The notes: a model not told the origin generated them from the letters alone. A stretch of DNA of 64,000 bases from Butyrivibrio sp. NC3005 (GCF_000424545.1 NZ_AUKC01000012.1:1-64000), one strand, 5' to 3'. Counted from the stretch's first letter, positions 55,931 to 63,457 are shown. Numbers and translations: made by a program.

Positions 55931-56917
55931 TTATTTGTTATATTCTCGCAGGCCGCAGTAGTAGAATTTTTTGATTTTGGCTTTCAAAGAAGCCGGTTTG
56001 ATTACGACAGCATCTTTACCAAATCGTTTGAAGTATTCTTCAAGCTGAAGTTCTGGCCAGTCGAAGTAGTAGAGATTTCCTTCAATCTTCGAGACAATAG
56101 GCCTGTTTTTGGTAATAGCTTTGAATTTTTTGATTCCATATTTGTTCAAGCGGACAACTGCATTTACTGTTATTGATACAGAATGAGGGCTTCGGATAGC
56201 TTTTTCCTGGAGCTCTTTTTGTAATTCTTTATCTATTTCAAAAAAATCAGAAGTCACGAAGACACTTCTGAGTCTGGAAATTCTAAAAGTTCGTGGCTTA
56301 TCGGAATTAATATCATTGCATATCAGATAGTTACATTGTTCTTCCTTGGAAGGAGCGATGACATATGGCTCTACAAGATACGACTTTTCAATACCAGAGG
56401 TTGTATTAGTAAAAGAAAGAATCCGGTGTTCATTTATCGCTCTCTGGATATCTTCGCAAGATTCTTTGAATATGATTGTTTCTCTCTCGCTTCTTGGTAT
56501 GGATAGATAAGAATTAAACATATCCTTGAGATATTGTGATAAAGAAGTGTCTTTTAGCATATTGTTTTCGATTATTTTCAGGATATCATAAGAGGCACCG
56601 CTTACAGTCAAGGTTAGGGCGAAGTTTTTGCCATTTGGCTGGGAAGCAGTTTTTATATAGGTTCTTATGATTTTGTCGGCAAGATTTGCGGCATCATTAT
56701 CACTTATTGCTGTGATGCTGGATAAATCTTTTTTGATGCTTGAAAGAAGAATTTCACTATCATTCCTATAGCGGTCAAAGTAGTTGACGATTAGTGTCTT
56801 CAGGAAAGCATTGAGATTCACGGACTCGTCTTTCTTAGTGAACTCAAAGAGCTCTGCGTCGTTTATAAGTCTTGATTTTGTATCTTCTGAAAGATAGATT
56901 TTGTATTTCTCTGTCAT
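55931..56917 (-). CDS. RHH-WYL transcriptional regulator
   Basis: 328 residues. The N-terminal 50 residues (YKIYLSEDTKSRLINDAELF, then NLNAFLKTLIVNYF) look like a ribbon-helix-helix DNA-binding unit. A helical spacer follows, then a WYL domain (about 165-255: AINEHRILSFTNTTSG, YLVEPYVIAPSKEEQCNYLI, RTFRISRLRSV). The C-terminal WCX-like extension ends with RFGKDAVVIKP. WYL domains bind nucleic-acid-derived ligands or RNA. It is divergent from the tRNA-like RNA and the vWA-rtcB genes, so it is their likely regulator, replacing the RtcR of Proteobacteria. The start follows AAGAGGT. Confidence 0.85.
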   Translation of the reverse strand: MTEKYKIYLSEDTKSRLINDAELFEFTKKDESVNLNAFLKTLIVNYFDRYRNDSEILLSSIKKDLSSITAISDNDAANLADKIIRTYIKTASQPNGKNFALTLTVSGASYDILKIIENNMLKDTSLSQYLKDMFNSYLSIPRSERETIIFKESCEDIQRAINEHRILSFTNTTSGIEKSYLVEPYVIAPSKEEQCNYLICNDINSDKPRTFRISRLRSVFVTSDFFEIDKELQKELQEKAIRSPHSVSITVNAVVRLNKYGIKKFKAITKNRPIVSKIEGNLYYFDWPELQLEEYFKRFGKDAVVIKPASLKAKIKKFYYCGLREYNK

Positions 56918-56930
56918 GGTGTACCTCTTA

Positions 56931-56995
56931 ATTGGGGTTGCTAATCTTTAAAATCAAAGCGTAAATAATGGATATTTAATATTATATTGGGGTTG
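56931..56995. promoter_or_regulatory. Pair of direct repeats in the divergent promoter region
   Basis: ATTGGGGTTG occurs at 56931-56940 and again at 56986-56995, 55 bp apart (about five helical turns). The first copy abuts the ribosome site of the WYL gene. They are candidate binding sites for the WYL regulator, allowing autoregulation and control of the plus-strand RNA operon. Confidence 0.5.
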
Positions 56996-57064
56996 TAATA
57001 TAAAGTCAATCTGCATCTTTTTATCTCCAAATAAAAGCACTATCATTAAGTTACAACAAAGCGA

Positions 57065-57165
57065 AAGACACACACAGCAATTATTATGGCTGATTGGTTA
57101 GGGTAAGGCTTTATGGGCCTTCTTGCGGGTTCAAATCCCGTCCACTCCTTTAGGAGCTGTGTCTT
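57065..57165 (+). ncRNA. tRNA-like non-coding RNA, Y-RNA-like candidate
   Basis: A tRNA core is visible: D arm with positions equivalent to T8, A14, G18G19 and A21 (57087-57104), anticodon arm AAGGC-TTTATGG-GCCTT (57105-57121) with U33 and a 7-nt loop, T arm GCGGG-TTCAAAT-CCCGT (57125-57141). The acceptor stem is absent: the following CCACTCC has no partner and instead folds as CTCC-TTTA-GGAG (57145-57156). The whole module is closed by AAGACAC/GTGTCTT plus AGC/GCT with a 4-nt bulge (57065-57078 with 57156-57165). This matches the plan of bacterial Y RNAs, which bind Ro60 proteins. It lies directly before the Ro60-like gene. It cannot be a working tRNA. Confidence 0.75.
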
Positions 57166-57171
57166 GGATTA

Positions 57172-57229
57172 AAGGTGCAAACAGCAATTAAATTCGCGAT
57201 TGAATTCGGGCGAAATGCCCGGGCACCTT
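57172..57229 (+). ncRNA. Second two-armed structured element
   Basis: A 7-bp closing stem AAGGTGC (57172-57178) / GCACCTT (57223-57229) encloses two hairpins: AATTC-GCGATT-GAATT and CGGGC-GAAAT-GCCCG. This resembles a D-armless tRNA in outline. Downstream AAATGCGTT / AATGCATTT (57237-57271) forms a further stem with a T7 run in its loop. It may be part of the same RNA, a processing signal, or a leader controlling the vWA gene. Confidence 0.55.
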
Positions 57230-57306
57230 GAAATTGAAATGCGTTGGAAAATAACTTTTTTTAATGCATTTGCTCGCGACATAAGGTAATTATGGAGGTC
57301 ATACCG

Positions 57307-58794
57307 ATGCTGAATTTTTTAAAAAAAGAAGCAAATAAAACATATACAGAAAACAGCGCAGTAACTTATGTAACAACTAATTCAGACTGCCTCGATCTCT
57401 TTGCGACAATAGGCGCACTCAGAAATGCATCTGATGAAGATATCATAACAAGATTTGTAAGAGCATATGCTGAAGATGCCAATTTAGCAATGAAGATGCT
57501 TTTCTTTGCAAGAGATATAAGGGGCGGCCTTGGCGAGAGACGAGTGTTTAAGGTAATCCTTAAATATCTTGCAGCAAATGAGCCAGAGTCTGTCAGAAGA
57601 AATATTGAGCATGTAGCTGAATATGGCAGATATGATGATCTTCTTGCTCTTTTTGATACACCTGTAGAAAAAGAAGTCATGGCATACATAGAAAAGGTTT
57701 TGAAAGCTGATATTGATATTCTTAAAAGCATCTCTTTAGGACAAGATAAAGAGAATGTAGAAGGCGTATCACTTCTTGCAAAGTGGCTTCCTTCTATAAA
57801 TGCAAGTAGTAAGGAAACTGTTTCAAATGCAAAAAAGATTGCAAGAGCCATGAATATGACTGATGAAAAGTATCGAAAAACGCTCGTGGGGTTAAGAAAG
57901 CAGATAAGAATCATAGAGAATAATCTTAGAGAAAGAGATTACTCTTTTGACTATGAGAAGCAGCCTTCAAAGGCACTTTATAAATATAGAAAGGCTTTCA
58001 TAAGAAATGATCAGAAAAGGTATGAAGCTTTTGTGCAGAAAGCGCAGGAGAATCCTTCTATTATGCACACAAAAGCACTAACTCCTTATGATGTAATCGC
58101 TCCTGTTATAAGAAGAAAGGAAATTTCTGAGAGCGAGAGACGTGCTATGAATGCTACATGGAATGCACTTGAAAACTATGCGGGTTCAGAGAATTCACTT
58201 GTAGTAGTTGACGGTTCAGGTTCTATGTACTGGAATAGTGATCCATGCCCTGCGGCAGTTGCCCAGTCACTTGGCATTTATTTTGCTCAGAAAAATACTG
58301 GTGCTTTTAGAAATCACTTCATAACATTCTCGTCAAATCCAAGACTTATTGAGATCAAGGGCAGAGATATAGTGGATAAGGTTCGATACTGCATGGGATT
58401 TAACGAGTGTAGCAATACAAATATTGAAAAGACTTTCAATCTGATATTGCATACTGCTGTAGCAAATAGACTGTCACAATCTGATATGCCTGAGAAACTC
58501 TACATAATTTCTGATATGGAGTTTGACTGCTGCGCACGTGATTCTGATGCTACAAACTTTGAAAATGCTAAAGCAAGATTTGCAGAATACGGCTTTAAAC
58601 TTCCGCAGATTGTTTTCTGGAATGTTAATAGCTGTAATACACAACACCCTGTTAAGGTGAATGATAGGGGAGTAGCGCTTGTATCAGGCTGCAACCCTCA
58701 AGTTTTTTCAATGTTAAAAGAGGATAACTTAGAGCCATATAGGTTCATGATGAGTGTTCTTATGAACGAGCGCTATGAAAAAATAGCTGCATAA
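57307..58794 (+). CDS. Ro60/TROVE-like vWA protein (DUF2828 type)
   Basis: 495 residues from the second ATG; the first (57292) overlaps the GGAGG ribosome site. The N-terminal 280 residues are all-helical with the RDIRGGLGERRVFKVILKYL signature typical of DUF2828 and related TROVE repeats. The C-terminal vWA domain has an intact MIDAS: DGSGSM (Asp near 302), a Thr-containing NTNIEKTF, and ISDMEFD. Ro60 proteins form rings that bind misfolded RNA and Y RNAs. The gene sits between a tRNA-like RNA and rtcB, which strongly supports an RNA-quality role. Whether it is best called TROVE or DUF2828 needs a profile search. Confidence 0.82.
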   Translation: MLNFLKKEANKTYTENSAVTYVTTNSDCLDLFATIGALRNASDEDIITRFVRAYAEDANLAMKMLFFARDIRGGLGERRVFKVILKYLAANEPESVRRNIEHVAEYGRYDDLLALFDTPVEKEVMAYIEKVLKADIDILKSISLGQDKENVEGVSLLAKWLPSINASSKETVSNAKKIARAMNMTDEKYRKTLVGLRKQIRIIENNLRERDYSFDYEKQPSKALYKYRKAFIRNDQKRYEAFVQKAQENPSIMHTKALTPYDVIAPVIRRKEISESERRAMNATWNALENYAGSENSLVVVDGSGSMYWNSDPCPAAVAQSLGIYFAQKNTGAFRNHFITFSSNPRLIEIKGRDIVDKVRYCMGFNECSNTNIEKTFNLILHTAVANRLSQSDMPEKLYIISDMEFDCCARDSDATNFENAKARFAEYGFKLPQIVFWNVNSCNTQHPVKVNDRGVALVSGCNPQVFSMLKEDNLEPYRFMMSVLMNERYEKIAA

Positions 58795-58941
58795 ATTAAT
58801 AAGAGTTCCGGGATATGAAGGTTGTTTATTAAAATGTAAGAGCCTTTTATGAGACTATATCTGGCAGAGTATGGGCTTGCAATAGACATTTTATAAAGCT
58901 GTGATACGTCAACGAAATAAAAACTAATAAGAGGGATAATT

Positions 58942-60159
58942 ATGAATACTATAGAAATAAAAGGAAAAGTGAATACAGCTCTTTGCTACGCCAAGGTAGT
59001 AGAGGACGAGGCAATAGAGCAGATAAGAAGAATGTGTGACTACCCTATGACACAAGGTTCAAAGATAAGAATCATGCCTGATGTTCATGCTGGAAAGGGA
59101 TGCACAATAGGAACTACAATGACGATTATAGACAAGGCAGTCCCAAATGTGGTAGGTGTTGATATTGGATGCGGAATGTATACTGTTAATCTTGGCAAGC
59201 AGAAGATAGATCTTGAAAAGCTTGATATGGCAGCTTTCACAATTCCATGCGGCCGCGAAGTATGGGAGGGAAGAATAGAAAAGTTTGATCTTACAGAACT
59301 TAAATGCTATCGTCAGCTTAATGACACTAAAAGACTGGAAAGATCTCTTGGCACTCTTGGAGGAGGCAATCACTTCATCGAAGTAGATAGAGCAGGTGAT
59401 GGCACGCAGTACCTCATCATCCATTCAGGTTCTAGAAATCTTGGCAAGCAGGTGGCTGAAATCTACCAGTCCCTTGCTGTAGACCTAAATAAGGGAATCG
59501 GAGAGTATCTTGAAGCTAGAGATGAGCTTATAAAGACTTATAAGGAGCAGGGAAGACGTAAGGAAATTCAGGCCGCACTTAAGGAACTTTATAACAAGAA
59601 GTACCATGAGGAATCAACGACTATGCCTGAAGATCTTTGCTATTTGTCAGGAAAATATCTTGAGGACTATCTTCACGATGTTGAGATATGTCAGAGATTT
59701 GCCAAGCGAAACCGCGAGAAGATGTCAGAGATTCTTTTGACCAAAACAGGTCTTGCAGCTGGAGAGTCTTTTCACACGATTCATAACTACATTGATACTG
59801 AGGAAATGATTCTCAGAAAGGGTTCTATTGCTGCACATAAAGGTGAGAAAGTACTTATCCCTATCAATATGAGAGATGGATCTGTTCTTGCTATTGGCAA
59901 GGGCAATCCTGAGTGGAACTACTCAGCGCCCCACGGTGCAGGAAGACTAATGTCCAGAACTGCTGCCAAGACCAATCTTTCTATGGAAGAGTATAAGGAG
60001 GCTATGAAAGGAATCTACACATCATCTGTCTGTGAGGCTACAATTGACGAAGCGCCAATGGCATATAAGTCACTTGATGACATAATTGATGTAATCAAGG
60101 AGTCTGTGGACATCATAGATGTGATGAAGCCAATATATAATTTTAAAGCTTCTAACTGA
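58942..60159 (+). CDS. rtcB: RNA ligase RtcB
   Basis: 405 residues. RtcB joins 2',3'-cyclic phosphate or 3'-phosphate RNA ends to 5'-OH ends with GTP and Mn(II), repairing endonuclease-cleaved RNA. Metal and active-site residues are present: GVDIGCGM (Asp 74, Cys 77), GGGNHFIE, IIHSGSRNLG, FHTIHNYID and the guanylylated His in APHGAGRLMSR (about 331). It is shorter than E. coli RtcB by few residues and of the bacterial type. No rtcA cyclase is seen. It lies 147 nt after the vWA gene with its own ribosome site GAGGG. Confidence 0.96.
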   Translation: MNTIEIKGKVNTALCYAKVVEDEAIEQIRRMCDYPMTQGSKIRIMPDVHAGKGCTIGTTMTIIDKAVPNVVGVDIGCGMYTVNLGKQKIDLEKLDMAAFTIPCGREVWEGRIEKFDLTELKCYRQLNDTKRLERSLGTLGGGNHFIEVDRAGDGTQYLIIHSGSRNLGKQVAEIYQSLAVDLNKGIGEYLEARDELIKTYKEQGRRKEIQAALKELYNKKYHEESTTMPEDLCYLSGKYLEDYLHDVEICQRFAKRNREKMSEILLTKTGLAAGESFHTIHNYIDTEEMILRKGSIAAHKGEKVLIPINMRDGSVLAIGKGNPEWNYSAPHGAGRLMSRTAAKTNLSMEEYKEAMKGIYTSSVCEATIDEAPMAYKSLDDIIDVIKESVDIIDVMKPIYNFKASN

Positions 60160-60224
60160 CTTTTTTGCATTTTATGTTAAAAAAATAGTAAAATTGTTAA
60201 AAAAGTAAATGGGAGGGAAGCACA

Positions 60225-60272
60225 ATGTTCGAAGACTTGTTGAGTGCTTCAAATGATGAAGCTGGCTTTTGA
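60225..60272 (+). CDS. Possible 15-residue peptide downstream of rtcB
   Basis: ATG with a strong GGGAGGG site 8 nt upstream, then MFEDLLSASNDEAGF and a stop, followed 16 nt later by a terminator. It could be a true small peptide or the stump of a deleted gene. The ribosome site is better than that of many real genes around it. Confidence 0.35.
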   Translation: MFEDLLSASNDEAGF

Positions 60273-60288
60273 ATATGATAAATACAAA

Positions 60289-60323
60289 AACAGTTCGAAA
60301 CAATGATTTCGGGCTGTTTTTTT
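60289..60323 (+). terminator. Terminator of the rtcB transcript
   Basis: Stem AACAGTTCGAAA / TTTCGGGCTGTT (two G-U pairs) followed by seven T. Confidence 0.8.
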
Positions 60324-60352
60324 AAGTATTGCACTTATAACAATAAATACAA

Positions 60353-60516
60353 TTAGTGCTTTATAAGTTCGTCTCCATTGTACATAAGGACGAATTTGTC
60401 ACTGTCCTCATCATAATCTTCACTTTTTTCAACAAGATTATCAGATACACTTCCACATGCGGTGAGATTTAATGCCAATGTGCTCTAAAGCATTAGTGTT
60501 AAAAACTTTTTTTCAT
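60353..60516 (-). pseudogene. Small lipoprotein pseudogene
   Basis: Reading on the minus strand gives KKFLTLML-stop-STLALNLTACGS and then an acidic tail VSDNLVEKSEDYDEDSDKF ending YNGDELIKH. It has the lipobox LTAC of a bacterial lipoprotein. Two lesions: the A-run after the ATG is one base short, shifting the frame, and an in-frame TAG lies in the signal peptide. Homologues would be about 55 residues or the N-terminal part of a larger protein. Confidence 0.6.
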
Positions 60517-60700
60517 AGTACTTTTTATAGTCCTTTCTAGTGTACAAATTATTTATTTTCACTAGCCCCTAGAATTGCATCATACTAGATTGAATAAGCA
60601 CATACAAGATAGAGATTTAGAACGTCAGCCATGATAATTATTGATAAAAATGTAGAAATATTCAGTTTTTTTCACAAGCGTAAAAGTATATAATAGTGGT
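60517..60700. other. Intergenic stretch with no recognised feature
   Basis: AT-rich. A possible extended -10 (TATAAT at about 60690) lies 5 nt before the ATG at 60701, too close for a normal leader unless the transcript is nearly leaderless. Confidence 0.3.
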
Positions 60701-60838
60701 ATGCCGATTCTTTGTGAGACATACAATGAACAGGGAAAAGTCTTTGCTTATGCAGTATTAAATGATAATAGTGAAGAAGACACCATTTTTGGAAATAGAA
60801 AACTGTATGACAATAATCACCTTGAGGGGGAAAAATAG
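60701..60838 (+). CDS. Small hypothetical protein (45 aa)
   Basis: Encodes 45 polar residues beginning MPILCETYNEQGKVFAYAV and ending LEGEK. No clear ribosome site precedes it, but its last codons contain the GAGGGGG site of the next gene, whose ATG lies 3 nt after the stop, so translation may be coupled. Alternatively it is a gene remnant. Confidence 0.4.
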   Translation: MPILCETYNEQGKVFAYAVLNDNSEEDTIFGNRKLYDNNHLEGEK

Positions 60839-60841
60839 TGC

Positions 60842-61396
60842 ATGAATATTAATGAATTAAGAAACGACATTGCAAAAGAACAAAAGAAAGGACTACCTTT
60901 CATTATTGCATCAGTAATTATATGGACACTAATATTGATAGTGACGTGTCTTGAGCTGCCGATACAGACTAAAAATTTACTTGTGTTTTGCTGTTCATGT
61001 CCATTGATGCCGTTATCCATATTGATTAGTAAAATCATAAAGGTGGACTTGTTTTCTAAAAAGAATCCTCTGGGTAATTTGGGATTCCTATTTACCTTGA
61101 ATCAGTTTCTCTATATTCTGATTGTCATGTGGGTATTCAATGCGGTACCTGAAAAAATGGTTATGGTATATGGCATGGTTTTTGGAGCACATCTATTACC
61201 GTATTCGTGGCTATACAGATCAATAGCATATAGAGTAGTTGCTATATTTCTTCCAATTATGGCTCTTGTAGTTGGACATATCCTTACATCAACAGTTTTG
61301 GCAGGAGCTTTCGTGCTGACTGAGGTGGTATTTTCAATAATACTTTTCTTTGAAGTAAAATCTATGAACACTGTTGAACAGAAATGTTCTATATGA
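60842..61396 (+). CDS. Hypothetical membrane protein (DUF7010-like)
   Basis: 184 residues. A short basic N-terminus (NELRNDIAKEQKKGLPFIIA) is followed by five or six hydrophobic helices up to residue 170. The pattern resembles small DUF7010-type membrane proteins; function unknown. The start follows TTGAGGGGG. Confidence 0.68.
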   Translation: MNINELRNDIAKEQKKGLPFIIASVIIWTLILIVTCLELPIQTKNLLVFCCSCPLMPLSILISKIIKVDLFSKKNPLGNLGFLFTLNQFLYILIVMWVFNAVPEKMVMVYGMVFGAHLLPYSWLYRSIAYRVVAIFLPIMALVVGHILTSTVLAGAFVLTEVVFSIILFFEVKSMNTVEQKCSI

Positions 61397-61450
61397 CTAA
61401 AATATTTCAACTATTGAGGAATGTATATGGCCAAACATAGATAAAGAGAA

Positions 61451-61531
61451 ATGACAGTGCCTGACAATGCGGCAGTTGCAGCACTTGTCAGAAATAATTT
61501 AAAACAGTTTAATAAAGAATTGGAGCATTAG
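61451..61531 (+). pseudogene. GNAT acetyltransferase N-terminal remnant
   Basis: 26 codons, MTVPDNAAVAALVRNNLKQF then NKELEH and stop. The pattern D-x-A-A-V-A-A-L-V-R-x-N-L-K-x-F resembles the first helix of GNAT acetyltransferases. No remainder of such a gene follows, so it is a relic. Confidence 0.35.
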
Positions 61532-61545
61532 GAGTTGGGGGTAAA

Positions 61546-61617
61546 ATGGAAAAAGAAGAAATCCGAGAATTCTATCAAAAGAATATGTATGGCATATGCG
61601 AGGAGGTAAATTTATGA
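61546..61617 (+). CDS. Possible 23-residue upstream ORF of the aldo-keto reductase
   Basis: ATG with GTTGGGGG upstream; encodes MEKEEIREFYQKNMYGICEE and three more residues. Its stop TGA overlaps the next start as ATGA. It may only serve to couple translation, or be a remnant. Confidence 0.35.
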   Translation: MEKEEIREFYQKNMYGICEEVNL

Positions 61618-62465
61618 CGAATCAGAACGATGTTTACAAACTGGCTAATGGAGTGGAGATACCCTGTATCGGTTTTGGAATGTGGCAAACACCGGATGAT
61701 GAAACTGGGGTAAATGCAGTAAAGAGTGCAATTCGGGCTGGATATACGCATATCGATACCGCACAGGCCTATGGGAATGAGGACTGCGTAAGAATTGCCA
61801 TAGAAGAAACTGGGGTAGACAGAAAAGACTTGTTTATCACCACGAAACTTTGGAACAGCAATCACAGTTATGATCTGACAATGAGCTCTTTTGAAGAATC
61901 GCTTAAGAAACTTGGAACGGATTATGTTGATCTTTTTCTTATTCACTGGCCTAATCCTGCTGCTTTCAGGGATCACTGGCAGAAAGCAAATGCAGAAAGC
62001 TGGAAGGCTATGGAGGAACTTTACGAGGAAGGAAGAATTCGAGCAATAGGCATCAGCAATTTCAGGCCTCATCATATCGATGCACTTCTTGAGACTGCCA
62101 AGATAAAGCCAATGGTTAATCAGATAAGACTATGTCCTGGTGAGACTCAGGATGAAATTGTTGATTATAGTAGAGCACAGGGGATGATTCTTGAAGCATA
62201 CTCTCCTCTTGGAACAGGCAAGATTTTTGATGTACCGCAAATGAAGGAACTTTCCCAAAAGTATGACAGAAGTATAGCTCAGATTTGCATACGCTGGAGT
62301 CTGCAGAGAGGCTATCTGCCATTGCCCAAGTCTGTTACACCGTCAAGAATAGAAGAGAACCTTAAAGTATTTGATTTTGAACTAGAAGAGTCTGATGTTC
62401 GGTTGATTGAAGGACTTACCGGTTGTGTGGGCTTATCAAGCAATCCAGATTCCGTGCCATTTTGA
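61614..62465 (+). CDS. Aldo/keto reductase
   Basis: 283 residues from the ATG 7 nt after GAGGAGG. It is a TIM-barrel NADPH-dependent oxidoreductase: catalytic Asp and Tyr in HIDTAQAYGNE, Lys in ITTKLWNS, His in LFLIHWP, and NADP-binding LPKSVTPSRIEENL. Close to the 2,5-diketo-gluconate/methylglyoxal reductase group. It likely detoxifies aldehydes. The peroxiredoxin gene follows 51 nt later, suggesting a small stress operon. Confidence 0.93.
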   Translation: MTNQNDVYKLANGVEIPCIGFGMWQTPDDETGVNAVKSAIRAGYTHIDTAQAYGNEDCVRIAIEETGVDRKDLFITTKLWNSNHSYDLTMSSFEESLKKLGTDYVDLFLIHWPNPAAFRDHWQKANAESWKAMEELYEEGRIRAIGISNFRPHHIDALLETAKIKPMVNQIRLCPGETQDEIVDYSRAQGMILEAYSPLGTGKIFDVPQMKELSQKYDRSIAQICIRWSLQRGYLPLPKSVTPSRIEENLKVFDFELEESDVRLIEGLTGCVGLSSNPDSVPF

Positions 62466-62516
62466 TGAATTCTTTTGTTGCAGTAGTTAATGAGAATATC
62501 ACAAGGAGGGTCCATT

Positions 62517-62978
62517 ATGCTGGAAGTAGGAATAAAGGCACCTGATTTTAAACTGCCGGATCAGAACGGAACGATGCATTCATTATCAGAGTATGAGGGT
62601 CAGAAGGTTGTTTTATATTTTTATCCCAAAGACAATACTTCTGGTTGTACCAAACAGGCATGCAGCTTTGCTGATCTCTATCCTCAGTTCCGCGAAAAAA
62701 GTGCCGTTGTACTTGGTGTTAGCAAGGATTCCGTAGCATCTCACAAGAAGTTTGAGGAAAAGTACGGACTTCCATTTACTCTTTTGTCAGATACAGAGCT
62801 TGAAGTTATCAAAGCCTACGATGTCTGGAAAGAGAAGAAGAACTATGGCAAAGTGGCTATGGGCGTAGTGAGAACGACATATCTGATTGATGAAAAGGGC
62901 ATTATCGTTAAGGCTATGGATAAAGTCAAAGCCGCAGAGAATCCGCAGGATATGTTGGAAATCCTTGGAGGTGACTGA
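62517..62978 (+). CDS. bcp: Thioredoxin-dependent peroxiredoxin, BCP/PrxQ type
   Basis: 153 residues from the ATG after AAGGAGGG. The peroxidatic Cys is in YPKDNTSGCTKQACSFAD, with the resolving Cys five residues on, the PrxQ arrangement. Reduces H2O2 and organic peroxides using thioredoxin. The stop codon overlaps the next start (TGATG), so the small gene downstream is co-translated. Confidence 0.94.
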   Translation: MLEVGIKAPDFKLPDQNGTMHSLSEYEGQKVVLYFYPKDNTSGCTKQACSFADLYPQFREKSAVVLGVSKDSVASHKKFEEKYGLPFTLLSDTELEVIKAYDVWKEKKNYGKVAMGVVRTTYLIDEKGIIVKAMDKVKAAENPQDMLEILGGD

Positions 62979-63193
62979 TGCTTTTTAAGAAAAAAGCTGA
63001 AAAGAAAACTTACGATAAAGAAAACAAGAAGCCTGTAATCAGGGCAAGCATATGTAACGGAGAACAGGTTGCGGGATTTATGAATGTTCATACAGGATCT
63101 TTTGAAGAAGTTATGCTTATCAGGGATTCTGAAGATCTGTTTCAGTTCATGAATGAGTACGGAATAAGTGGTGATATAGAGAAAATTTATTGA
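62978..63193 (+). CDS. Hypothetical small protein (71 aa)
   Basis: 71 residues with a lysine-rich N-terminus (FKKKAEKKTYDKENKKP) and a compact alpha/beta remainder (SICNGEQVAGFMNVHTG, LFQFMNEYGI). No recognised family. Overlaps bcp by one base, and lies 13 nt before the rubredoxin-like gene, suggesting a role linked to oxidative stress. Confidence 0.62.
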   Translation: MLFKKKAEKKTYDKENKKPVIRASICNGEQVAGFMNVHTGSFEEVMLIRDSEDLFQFMNEYGISGDIEKIY

Positions 63194-63206
63194 TCAGGAG
63201 GTGCTT

Positions 63207-63371
63207 ATGGCGGTATACAGATGTATGGCTTGTGGGTACATTTTTGATGAAGAGAAAGAGGGCAGAAGTATTAGAGACATAGATCAATGCCCAAGATGTA
63301 AACAACCGGATGACAGATTTGTATTGGTTGAAGGGAATGAAGATAAGGAAGAGAATAAGGCAAGAGATTAG
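63207..63371 (+). CDS. Rubredoxin-like small protein
   Basis: 54 residues, start after CAGGAGGTG. It has two CxxC knuckles, YRCMACGYIFDEE and DQCPRCKQP, as in rubredoxin and the rubredoxin-like domain of rubrerythrin. The first knuckle matches the CxxCGYxY pattern closely; the second lacks the usual GVGK/W context, so the bound metal may be iron or zinc. The acidic tail is extra. Probably an electron carrier for the peroxide-defence genes upstream. Confidence 0.8.
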   Translation: MAVYRCMACGYIFDEEKEGRSIRDIDQCPRCKQPDDRFVLVEGNEDKEENKARD

Positions 63372-63420
63372 ATATGAAAGCGTGACAATAGAAGAAAATT
63401 GAAGAAGCTTTTAGAATGAG

Positions 63421-63457
63421 AGGCGTTATGAGTGTTAATTACTTATGACGCCTTTTT
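63421..63457 (+). terminator. Terminator of the stress-gene operon
   Basis: Stem AGGCGTTATGAGT / ACTTATGACGCCT with five T. Between here and 63710 (about 250 nt) only a GTTAG/CTAAC inverted repeat (about 63566) and the AAAGGAGG ribosome site of ldh are notable. Confidence 0.75.

Noticed and set aside
57080..57148. A functional tRNA-Ile (anticodon UAU)
   Set aside because: The D, anticodon and T arms are good, but the seven bases before T8 are AT-only and cannot pair with CCACTCC, and no discriminator/CCA context exists.
55931..60159. A type VI-D CRISPR neighbourhood because of the RHH-WYL protein
   Set aside because: No spacer-repeat array and no Cas protein is present in the window.
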